Assembly (NCBI RefSeq): GCF_947500705.1
Contig: NZ_CANMSY010000003.1
Location: 124,001-188,000 of the forward strand
DNA: 64,000 nt
Origin: an uncultured Brachybacterium sp.
Lineage (GTDB): Bacteria; Actinomycetota; Actinomycetes; Actinomycetales; Dermabacteraceae
Reading direction: 5' to 3'
This document shows, one piece after another, positions 8,405-15,768 of the stretch. Below the pieces are notes generated by a model. The model did not search any database. It was not told where the DNA came from and saw only the letters and a program-made list of their open reading frames with translations. Each line of letters begins with the position of its first letter. Within the stretch, counting starts at the first letter, position 1. The position numbers were made by a program, and so were the translations under genes.

Positions 8405-9589
8405 TCAGCGCCGCAGCGCCGGGTGCCCTGCGCGGCCGCTCGCCTCGGCGAGCGCGTCCTGCACGGCGTAATAGGCGGGCTTGCGGGAGTAGTCGTCCCA
8501 CAGCACGGTCGCCGCACCCTCACCGGGGAAGGTGCCCGGCACCCATGAATAGCGGTCCAGCACGCCCCACAGGGTCAACGACGAGCAGCCCTCCACGGCC
8601 AGCGCCGCCTCGGTCACGCGGCGGTAGTACTCGGCCTGCTGCGCGAGCTGGGCCTCCGTCGGCTCCCCGCCGTCGGGCAGGTCCATGCGCACATCGAGCT
8701 CGGTGATGGCCGTCTGCAGACCCAGATCGGCAAAGCGCTGGAGGTTGTCGGCGAGATCGCCCGGGAAGCCGTAGCGGATCGACAGATGCCCCTGGGTGGA
8801 GAAGCCGTGGACCGGGACCCCGTCGGCCAACAGCTCTTGGATGAGCGCGTAGTAGGCGTCGCTCTTGGGGTTGATGCCGTCGACGTTGTAGTCGTTGAAG
8901 AACAGCAGGGCATCCGGGTCCGCGGCGTGGGCCCAGCGGAAGCAGTCCGCGATGATCTCCGGGCCCAGCTCCCGGATCCAGAGGTTGCCCTCCGTGCGCA
9001 GCACGGCGCTGTCGTCGAAGATCTCGTTGACGACGTCCCACTGCTGCATCCGCCCGGCGTAGCGGCCGACCACGGTCTCGATGTGGTCCTTGAGGATCGC
9101 CCGCAGCTGCTCAGGGGTGAACCCGCCTTCTGCCACCCAGGCGGGGTTCTGGTTGTGCCACATCAAGGTATGGCCGCGCACCACCTGGCCGTGGGCCTGC
9201 GCGAACTCCATGATCGCGTCCGCGTCGACGAAGTTGAAGGTGTCCTGGGTGGGGCGGAGGTGGTCCCACTTCATCTGGTTCTCAGCCGAGAGCGAGGTGA
9301 ACTCCGCGGCGAGCAGCTCGCGATAGGGCTCGTCGGCGGTGAACGGATCGGGATAGGGCCGGCTCAGGTGGTGGCCGCCGCCGGCGACGGCGCAGCCGAT
9401 CTTCAGGGTGCTCCCGGCGGCGAAGGCGAGGTTGTCCTTCTTCGCGAGCCCCGGAGGTGTGTCCTGACCGTTCCCGGGCGGCTGCTTCGCGGGTCCCTGG
9501 CCGGCTCGGCCCGGGGCCGCGGCAGCGGGAGCGGCGACCGCGAGCGTGGTCGCGACAGCTCCGGCGGTGAGGATCTGGCGGCGTTTCAT
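8405..9589 (-). CDS. Secreted endo-1,4-beta-xylanase, GH10
   Basis: A 394-residue enzyme that cleaves xylan outside the cell. The start MKRRQILTAGAV with an Ala-rich end (to about residue 26) looks like a twin-arginine or Sec signal peptide. GH10 landmarks are HTLMWHNQ (140-147), the acid/base glutamate in WDVVNEI (Glu189) and the nucleophile in ITELDV (Glu297). The ATG at 9589 is chosen because AAGGAGA precedes it and the signal peptide starts there. It is the last gene of a minus-strand operon with a binding protein and two permeases, linking secretion and uptake. No carbohydrate-binding module is visible. Confidence 0.95.
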   Translation of the reverse strand: MKRRQILTAGAVATTLAVAAPAAAAPGRAGQGPAKQPPGNGQDTPPGLAKKDNLAFAAGSTLKIGCAVAGGGHHLSRPYPDPFTADEPYRELLAAEFTSLSAENQMKWDHLRPTQDTFNFVDADAIMEFAQAHGQVVRGHTLMWHNQNPAWVAEGGFTPEQLRAILKDHIETVVGRYAGRMQQWDVVNEIFDDSAVLRTEGNLWIRELGPEIIADCFRWAHAADPDALLFFNDYNVDGINPKSDAYYALIQELLADGVPVHGFSTQGHLSIRYGFPGDLADNLQRFADLGLQTAITELDVRMDLPDGGEPTEAQLAQQAEYYRRVTEAALAVEGCSSLTLWGVLDRYSWVPGTFPGEGAATVLWDDYSRKPAYYAVQDALAEASGRAGHPALRR

Positions 9590-9716
9590 GGTGTCTCCTT
9601 CGACGTCATCAACGGGGGAACTGCGAATGGATCCTGCATCAGTGCTGCTGCAGGGGAACTGCGACTGCTCGTGCAAGCGCCCCGCCGGCCGCGGACGGCA
9701 GACGGGGCGCGGGGGT

Positions 9717-10667
9717 TCAGCCCTTGACGGAGCCGAGCATGATGCCCGAGACGAAGTACCGCTGCACGAACGGGTACACGCACAGGATCGGGATCAGGAT
9801 CAGGATCATCGTCACCGACTGGATGTTGGCGTTGATGGCATCGACGTTGCCGCCCGAGGCCGCGGCCCCCTCCGACGCTGCGGTGGAGGCCCCGGCTATC
9901 AGGTTCCTCAGGAACAGGGTCACGGGGAACAGGTCCGTCTTGTCCAGGTACAGGAAGGCGGCGAACCAGTCGTTCCAGTACTGCACCGAGTAGAACAGCA
10001 CCATCGTGGCGATCACCGCCTTGGACAGCGGCAGCACGATCCGGAAGAAGATCCCGAACCAGCTCAGGCCGTCGATATGCGCGGCCTCCTCGAGCTCGGT
10101 GGGCAGGTTCTCGAAGAATGCCTTCATCACCAGCAGGTTGAAGACCGACAGCGCCGGCGGGAGGATCACCGCCCACATCGTGTTCTTCATCCCCAGCGAG
10201 GAGATGAGCACGTAGTTCGGGACGATGCCGCCGTTGAAGAACATCGTGAACACGGCGATGCCGATCAGCAGGCCGCGCCCCTTGAGGTGCTTCTTCGAGA
10301 GCACGTAGGCATACGTCGTGGTCAGCACCATGGCGATGGTGGTGCCGATCACGGTGTAGATCACGGTGTTGCCGTAGGCGCGCCAGAAGTTGTCGTTGTT
10401 CGCGACCACCTTGTAGGTGTCGAGGTTGAAGCCGACGGGGAAGAGGTTGACCTTCCCCGCGTTGATCGCGCCGGCCGAGCTGAACGACTGCGCGAGCAGC
10501 ATGATGAACGGGTACAGCATCACCGCGCACATCAGGACCAGCACCGTCATGTTCACGACGGTGAAGACCTTGTAGGACGTGGAGTCCTTGATCCGGGAGG
10601 TCCGGGGCGCGACGGCGTTCTTGGGGTTCTTGCGCGGCGCATCCGGGGCCATTGCTTCGATCACCAC
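9717..10667 (-). CDS. ABC sugar permease, LplC/YtcP type (MalG-like)
   Basis: A 316-residue inner-membrane subunit of the CUT1 family with about six membrane helices. The EAA loop ELEEAAHIDGLSWFGIFFRI (about residues 196-215) contacts the ATPase. The GTG at 10667 overlaps the upstream permease stop (10661-10663) and has GGGGAC upstream; an ATG at 10652 is the alternative start. It pairs with the LplB-type permease and the binding protein upstream. No ATPase gene is in the operon, so a shared MsmK/MsmX-type ATPase encoded elsewhere is expected. Confidence 0.9.
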   Translation of the reverse strand: MVIEAMAPDAPRKNPKNAVAPRTSRIKDSTSYKVFTVVNMTVLVLMCAVMLYPFIMLLAQSFSSAGAINAGKVNLFPVGFNLDTYKVVANNDNFWRAYGNTVIYTVIGTTIAMVLTTTYAYVLSKKHLKGRGLLIGIAVFTMFFNGGIVPNYVLISSLGMKNTMWAVILPPALSVFNLLVMKAFFENLPTELEEAAHIDGLSWFGIFFRIVLPLSKAVIATMVLFYSVQYWNDWFAAFLYLDKTDLFPVTLFLRNLIAGASTAASEGAAASGGNVDAINANIQSVTMILILIPILCVYPFVQRYFVSGIMLGSVKG

Positions 10668-11635
10668 AGGCTCGTCCCCACCAATCGCTTCGAGATGTAG
10701 TTGGCGGACATGACCATCACGAAACCGATGATCGCCTGGAACAGGCCGATGGCCGCCGCATAACTGAGGTTGTTGGACACCAGGCCCACCCGGTACAGGT
10801 ACGTCGAGATGACGTCACCGGTGGAGTAGGTCATGGGGTTGTACAGCAGCAGGACCTTCTCGAAGCCGACGTTGAGGAAGTTGCCGATGTTGAGGATCAG
10901 CAGCGTGACCATCGTCGGCCGGATCCCCGGGATCGTCACGTGCCAGGTCTGCTGCCAACGGTTGGCCCCGTCGATGCGGGACGCCTCGTAGAGGCCGTCG
11001 TCCACAGCGGTCAGCGCGGCGAGGTACAGGATCGTGCCCCAGCCGACCGTCTGCCAGGCCTCGGAGGCCACATAGATGAAGCGGAACCATTCGGGCTTCT
11101 GCAGGAACGAGACGGCATCGCCGCCGAAGGCCTCGGCGATCTGGTTGACCGTGCCCTGCAGGGAGAGCAGCTGGTAGACCATGCCGACCACGATCACGAC
11201 CGAGAGGAAGTGAGGCAGGTAGCTGATCGACTGCACGATCCGCTTGAAGTGCGTGCGCCGCACCTCGTTGAGCATGAGCGCGAGGACGATCGGCAGCGGG
11301 AAGCAGACCACCAGGGTCATGCCGCCGATGATCGCCGTGTTCGCGAAGACGTTCCAGAACGCGGGATCGTTGATGAACATGTCCACATACAGCATCCCGA
11401 CCCATTCGTCGCCGAAGATGCTGCCGCCCGGCCGGAACCGTCGGAAGGCGATCACGTTGCCGAGCATCGGCAGGTATCGGAAGATCGCGAGGAAGATCAG
11501 CGGGGCGATCGCGAGGGTGTACAACGGCCAGTCACGCCGGAGCGACCGCTTCCACCCTCCCGGCCTGCGCTTCGGGGCCGGGGGCCGCGGCGCAGGATCC
11601 TGCGCCGCGACCTCCCGGGTCTCCGCCAGTGTCAT
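10661..11635 (-). CDS. ABC sugar permease, LplB type (MalF-like)
   Basis: A 324-residue permease subunit with a cytoplasmic N-terminus of about 30 residues and six membrane helices. The EAA loop YEASRIDGANRWQQTWHVTI (about residue 217 onward) is clear. The ATG at 11635 is preceded by GGAGGAG. It starts 34 bp after the binding-protein stop and overlaps the next permease start, so translation is probably coupled. Its first codons contain a 24-bp perfect palindrome (11586-11609). The substrate is inferred to be xylo-oligosaccharides from the operon context. Confidence 0.92.
   Translation of the reverse strand: MTLAETREVAAQDPAPRPPAPKRRPGGWKRSLRRDWPLYTLAIAPLIFLAIFRYLPMLGNVIAFRRFRPGGSIFGDEWVGMLYVDMFINDPAFWNVFANTAIIGGMTLVVCFPLPIVLALMLNEVRRTHFKRIVQSISYLPHFLSVVIVVGMVYQLLSLQGTVNQIAEAFGGDAVSFLQKPEWFRFIYVASEAWQTVGWGTILYLAALTAVDDGLYEASRIDGANRWQQTWHVTIPGIRPTMVTLLILNIGNFLNVGFEKVLLLYNPMTYSTGDVISTYLYRVGLVSNNLSYAAAIGLFQAIIGFVMVMSANYISKRLVGTSLW
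11586..11609. repeat. 24-bp perfect palindrome inside the LplB-type gene
   Basis: The sequence is self-complementary over 24 bp, centred between 11597 and 11598 (inner part GCGCAGGATCCTGCGC). It lies in codons for residues 9-16 of the permease. It could fold in the mRNA near the start of translation. Confidence 0.75.
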
Positions 11636-11669
11636 GAGTTCAGCTCCTCCGTCAGGGTCTCCGCGCCAT

Positions 11670-13343
11670 TCATCCGTTCGCCTCGACGAAGCGGTCGCGA
11701 GCGGTGTTGAGCAGCTCGAGGTAGCGCGGCAGGCCTGCGGCCTCGAGCTCGCTCTTGAAGGCGTCCCACTCGCTCATGTCGCGCTCGCCCATGATGAACT
11801 GAAGGGTCGCCGTGTCCACGGAGTCCTTGATCGGGGTGGCCAGCAGCGAGGCCTGCTCGAGTTCGGTCTCGTCCATGGGCTTGGGCGGGTACGGATCCCG
11901 CGGGGTGCGCGTGGAGAGGACGTTATCGATGTACTCGACGAACTCGGGGGTGCTGTAGGACTCCTTGAGGGCGCGGGACTCGGTGGACTCGGCTGGGAAG
12001 GTCGAGAAGCCCAGATCGGTCTTGATGTCCGTACCGGCGCCGGCGTTGATCGCGTAGTCGTCCAGCGAGAAGCCGTCCATCAGCTCGATGGTGCCGTCCT
12101 CGGCCTTGGTGTAGTTGACGTCCTTCTCGCCCCAGCGCAGCATCTCGCGGGCGTCCGGGTTGTAGTACAGCCAGTCGAGGAACTGCAGGGTGGCCAGGAA
12201 GTTCTCGGACTTCGTGATCTGCGAGTTGAGCATGAACCCGTGCCAGAAGTTGCGCGGCTCGACGTGCTCGCCGGCCGGCCCTGCGGGCGGCGGGATCAGG
12301 GCGACGGAGTGATTGCCCTCGCCGACGGTTTCGTTCAGTGCCTGGCTGAACTCGATCGCGGTGCCGGAGGAGCCGGAGGCGGCGAAGCAGGTCTCGGCCG
12401 CGAACTTCTCGGCGACCGACGCCGCACCGGAGCCGTCGTTGGAGGCGGTGAGGGACTCCCTGTCGAGCAGGCCCTCCTCGACCAGGGTCCGGAACAGCTC
12501 GATCATGGTCTTGTACTCGTCGGTGATCGCAACGTAGGTGAGCTTGCCGTCGGGGCCCTCGATCGAACCGTCGCCGAAGCCCCAGCCGCCCTTGGTGAGC
12601 CAGGCGTGGGAGGCGAAGTTGAAGAGCGCGCCGCCCTCGAAGCCGTCGGCCAGCGGGGTCGAGTCGGGGTACTTCTCCTTGATGAGCTTGAGACCCTCGT
12701 GGAGTTCATCCCAGGTGTTCGGCACCGCGCCGGTGACCTCCTCGAAGACATCCTTGCGGATGACGAGGCTGAACACGGGCACCGAGACCTCCTGCAGGCC
12801 CGGCACCATGTAGTACTTGCCGTCCTCCTGCTTGAGGTTGCCGATCATGTCGGCGAGGTCCCATTCCTCGACGTACTTCTGGAAGTTCGGCATCTTGTCC
12901 ACGTAGTCGCTCATCGGCACGACGGCGCCCGAGGAGACGAACGGCGCGTCCTCGCCGGTGTAGACCAGCGGGATCAGCGTCGGCGCGTCACCAGCACTGA
13001 TGAGCAGGCTGCGCTTCTCGGTCGCATCGCTGAAGGGGATGTGCGTCAGCGTGATCTCGACGTTCGTGAGCTCCTTGATGTGATCGAAGAGCCGCCAGGT
13101 GTCCTCGACGGGGACCTCGGGCCAGTCAGTCCACAGCATGCTGACCTGGATCGGCTCAGTGGCCTTGAACTGGGTATCCGCGGTGTAGTCGTCCATCGCG
13201 CCGACGTTCTGGGACTCGACGTCGACCTCCTCACCGGAGTCGGAGCCGCAGGCGGCCAGCGCGACCGTGGCGAACGCCGCGGCGGAGAGTCCGACGAAGC
13301 TGCGTCGGGTCGGCGCGAAAGGGAAGTGGCGAGGCGTGTTCAT
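11670..13343 (-). CDS. Extracellular solute-binding lipoprotein, LplA/YtcQ type
   Basis: A 557-residue binding protein that heads the minus-strand operon binding protein - LplB - LplC - GH10. The signal peptide has a twin-arginine motif TRRSFVGLS (residues 12-20) and lipobox LAAC with Cys32. The ATG at 13343 follows GAGGAG. It is a full-length paralogue of the protein at 4305-5972, so one permease pair probably serves two receptors. Xylo-oligosaccharide binding is inferred from the neighbouring xylanases. Confidence 0.92.
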   Translation of the reverse strand: MNTPRHFPFAPTRRSFVGLSAAAFATVALAACGSDSGEEVDVESQNVGAMDDYTADTQFKATEPIQVSMLWTDWPEVPVEDTWRLFDHIKELTNVEITLTHIPFSDATEKRSLLISAGDAPTLIPLVYTGEDAPFVSSGAVVPMSDYVDKMPNFQKYVEEWDLADMIGNLKQEDGKYYMVPGLQEVSVPVFSLVIRKDVFEEVTGAVPNTWDELHEGLKLIKEKYPDSTPLADGFEGGALFNFASHAWLTKGGWGFGDGSIEGPDGKLTYVAITDEYKTMIELFRTLVEEGLLDRESLTASNDGSGAASVAEKFAAETCFAASGSSGTAIEFSQALNETVGEGNHSVALIPPPAGPAGEHVEPRNFWHGFMLNSQITKSENFLATLQFLDWLYYNPDAREMLRWGEKDVNYTKAEDGTIELMDGFSLDDYAINAGAGTDIKTDLGFSTFPAESTESRALKESYSTPEFVEYIDNVLSTRTPRDPYPPKPMDETELEQASLLATPIKDSVDTATLQFIMGERDMSEWDAFKSELEAAGLPRYLELLNTARDRFVEANG

Positions 13344-13539
13344 TGCCGTCTCCTCGTGAGTGTCGGTGCCGGACCGGGCGGTGCGGCGAGGGCGAAGCGG
13401 ATCGAGCCGGTGCTGCGGGTACGTCGACGCTCAGGCGACGCCAGGCCACCGAGGGTGGGCCGAGGGTCGGACCGAGCTGAAGGGGTGAAGCTCTCGAGCA
13501 GGGGTCTCGCCGGCGACTGTGCCAGCGCGATTGCTGAGA

Positions 13540-13559
13540 ATTTCGTCAAGCTTTCGCTG
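13540..13559. promoter_or_regulatory. TTTCG direct-repeat element downstream of promoter
   Basis: ATTTCG (13540-13545) and TTTCG (13552-13556) are 6 bp apart and end in CTG. The element sits just inside the predicted transcript of the binding-protein operon and matches the element at 7278-7296 in outline. Confidence 0.4.
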
Positions 13560-13567
13560 CGACACAC

Positions 13568-13596
13568 AACTTAGCCGTGGATGTGACCCCGGTCAA
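13568..13596 (-). promoter_or_regulatory. Promoter of the binding protein - permease - xylanase operon
   Basis: On the minus strand TTGACC (13596-13591) and TAAGTT (13573-13568) are separated by 17 bp, upstream of the gene starting at 13343. Confidence 0.55.
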
Positions 13597-13742
13597 GAAG
13601 TTCACGAAAATTTGATAGCGCACCCAGTCCCTTGCCCGACATCAGCATGACCTGGGAATTCATGCACTGCAGAGATGCCTCACAGGCTCCATCAGGCCCC
13701 GCGAGAAGGTAACATTCGTGCAACTAGGGCTCGACAGAGACC

Positions 13743-13753
13743 GAAAGTTTCGA
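13743..13753. promoter_or_regulatory. Palindromic operator CGAAAGTTTCG
   Basis: The 11-bp palindrome CGAAAGTTTCG lies about 104 bp upstream of the DUF624 start. It has the form of xylan-responsive LacI-family boxes of actinobacteria and shares TTTCGAGAA with the operator at 4129-4137. Confidence 0.5.
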
Positions 13754-13856
13754 GAAGAATGGGTTTCCGCCGCCCGGAGCGGCAGACTGCAGGTCTCCGG
13801 ACACTGCATTTCTCGACTCTGCCCGTCCCAGACCCCGCCCATCTCCAGGAGGAGCA

Positions 13857-14594
13857 ATGACGCCACCCCGCCGCCCGCGAGGGCTGTTCACCGAGCTCAC
13901 CGAGGGCGTCTACTGGTTCCTGGTGATCGACGTGATGCTGGTGCTGGCCGCGGCGCCGACCCTGCTGGGGTGGACCCTGCTCGCCCCGGGGCTTCTGAGC
14001 TCGCTGGTGTTCGTGATCGCGGCGCTGCCGCTGCTGCCGGCCATCGCCGCGGCCCTGTACGCCTGCAGTGCCTGGCGCGAGGACCACGAGCTGATCCCGG
14101 CGCGGCAGTTCCTGCGCGGCTATCGCCTCAACGCCCTGGACAGCCTCCGGGTGGGAGCCCCGGTGCTCCTCGTGCTGGGCCTGGCGGCCCTCAACCTCAC
14201 CTATGCCGATGCGGTCGGCACCAGCATGCTGAACATCGTGTTCCTGGTGGTGGGAGCCGCCTCGCTGCTGGTGCTGGCGCGGGCGCTCTCGATCGTCTCC
14301 CGCTTCAGCTTCCGGGTACGCGACGTCTTCCGACTCACTGCATTCACCCTGCTGGTGAAGCCGCTGTCGACCCTGGCGCTGGTCTCGCTCGGCGTGCTGA
14401 CGCTCGGGATCATCCTGCTGATCGGTGAATTCCTGCTGCTGGTCACCGCGTCCCTGCTGGTCTTCGCGCTGTGGGCCTCGGAGCGGAAGGTCGCGGAGAT
14501 GCTCACGGACCAGTTCGTCAGCCCTCCGGTCAGCTCTGCGGAGAGCTCCCCGCAGGGCTCAGCTGCTGATGCCCGCCCCCTCGAGGAATCGTGA
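13857..14594 (+). CDS. DUF624 (YesL-like) membrane protein
   Basis: A 245-residue integral membrane protein with about five or six hydrophobic helices and the N-terminal motif GVYWFLVIDVMLVLAAAPT typical of DUF624/YesL. The molecular role of the family is unknown, but it recurs beside LplABC-type polysaccharide transporters, as here. The ATG at 13857 follows GGAGGAG. Its 3' end overlaps the convergent GH10 gene by 65 bp. The palindrome at 13743 suggests control by the local LacI protein. Confidence 0.8.
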   Translation: MTPPRRPRGLFTELTEGVYWFLVIDVMLVLAAAPTLLGWTLLAPGLLSSLVFVIAALPLLPAIAAALYACSAWREDHELIPARQFLRGYRLNALDSLRVGAPVLLVLGLAALNLTYADAVGTSMLNIVFLVVGAASLLVLARALSIVSRFSFRVRDVFRLTAFTLLVKPLSTLALVSLGVLTLGIILLIGEFLLLVTASLLVFALWASERKVAEMLTDQFVSPPVSSAESSPQGSAADARPLEES

Positions 14595-15768
14595 ACTCCA
14601 CAGACTCCCCCACCTCCCCGCCGAGATCGAGCCGGTAGTCCCCGGCGAAGCCCCGGACCGTGAGGACCCCGTCGGCGTCGCTGCGCAGCTGGTGGCTGCC
14701 GGTCCACCACTCCTCGTGGATCAGCTGCTTCAGGGCGTGATAGCTCGGCTTGGGCGTGCCGTCTGCGCGCACCAGCCCGGCGGGGGCGCCGAGCCAGGCG
14801 CCGGCGTCGCCGAGCCCCCAGTAGGTCAAGGATTCGACCGCGGGCTGGGCGAGCACGGTGCGGTAGTGGCGCACCAGCTCGTCGGCCTGTCGCTCCTCGC
14901 CCTCGGACGTGGACGGCCAGGAGTCCACGACGTAGTCGTTGAGGTCGACGATGTGCGCGGGCATGATTTGGCCGGAGAGCAGGGTGGTCTCGGTCAGCTG
15001 CACCGGGAGGCCGAAGCGGGAGAAGCGGCCGATCACCTCCGCGATCTGCTCCTCACCGCGGTAGCCCTTGTGCATATGGGTCTGCACGCCGATTGCGTCG
15101 ATCTCCAACCCGGCCTCCAGGCACTCCTCGATGACGTCCTCGAAGGCTGAGGAGAGCTCGAAGTCGTTCAGCACCAGCCGTGCTGAAGGATCCGCGGCGC
15201 GGGCGGTCTCGAAGGCGAGGCGGATGACATGCATCCGGCCGCGCGCTTGGGCGAGGCGGGTGACAGCGTTCTCCTCCGCCTCGAACACCGGGAGGATCAC
15301 GGTCTCGTTGATCGCGTCCCACTGGTCGATCAGGCCGGCGAAGTCCGTGGCGTCGCGGGTGATCCGGTGACGGATCGCCTCCTCGACCGCGGCGGGGTCC
15401 TTGTCGAGCAGCCAGTTCGGGGCGAGGGTGTGCCAGAGCAGCGGATGGCCCTTGAGCCGCACCCCGTGCCCGCGCAGCCCTTTCGCCAGGCGCTGCAGCC
15501 GCTCGGTGTCCGGGGCGCCGGGGGTCTGTTCGAACCAGCGCCAGTAGAAGGGCAGGGTGGCCATGTTGAACAGGTCCAGCCACAGCCTGGTGTGCTCATC
15601 GGGCTGCTCGGGCTGCAGCTCGAAGCCGGAGCAGCCGAAGCCGAAGGCGTGGGAGATCTGAGTGACGCGGGCATCCTCCCCGGCTCTCGCCGCACCGTGC
15701 TCGTCCACCAGTCGGAGCCGGAAGGTCTCGGTGCGTTCGGCCATGACGTCCTGGTGAGCGGCACTCAT
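14530..15768 (-). CDS. Cytoplasmic GH10 xylanase
   Basis: A 412-residue glycoside hydrolase without a signal peptide, expected to cut imported xylo-oligosaccharides. It has the acid/base glutamate in WDAINETV, the substrate motif KGHPLLWHT and the nucleophile in VQLTETTLL. The ATG at 15768 overlaps the upstream GH3 stop as ATGA, so translation is coupled. It differs strongly from the exported GH10 at 8405, indicating a separate intracellular role. Its 3' end overlaps the DUF624 gene on the other strand. Confidence 0.92.
   Translation of the reverse strand: MSAAHQDVMAERTETFRLRLVDEHGAARAGEDARVTQISHAFGFGCSGFELQPEQPDEHTRLWLDLFNMATLPFYWRWFEQTPGAPDTERLQRLAKGLRGHGVRLKGHPLLWHTLAPNWLLDKDPAAVEEAIRHRITRDATDFAGLIDQWDAINETVILPVFEAEENAVTRLAQARGRMHVIRLAFETARAADPSARLVLNDFELSSAFEDVIEECLEAGLEIDAIGVQTHMHKGYRGEEQIAEVIGRFSRFGLPVQLTETTLLSGQIMPAHIVDLNDYVVDSWPSTSEGEERQADELVRHYRTVLAQPAVESLTYWGLGDAGAWLGAPAGLVRADGTPKPSYHALKQLIHEEWWTGSHQLRSDADGVLTVRGFAGDYRLDLGGEVGESVEFTIPRGGGHQQLSPAGSSPQS

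Larger units (their letters stand above)
13344..13856. other. Divergent regulatory region of binding protein and DUF624 genes
   Basis: This 513-bp gap has no credible gene. It holds the minus-strand promoter at 13568-13596, a TTTCG direct repeat at 13540-13559 and a palindromic operator at 13743. The binding-protein transcript would have a leader of about 220 nt. Confidence 0.7.
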
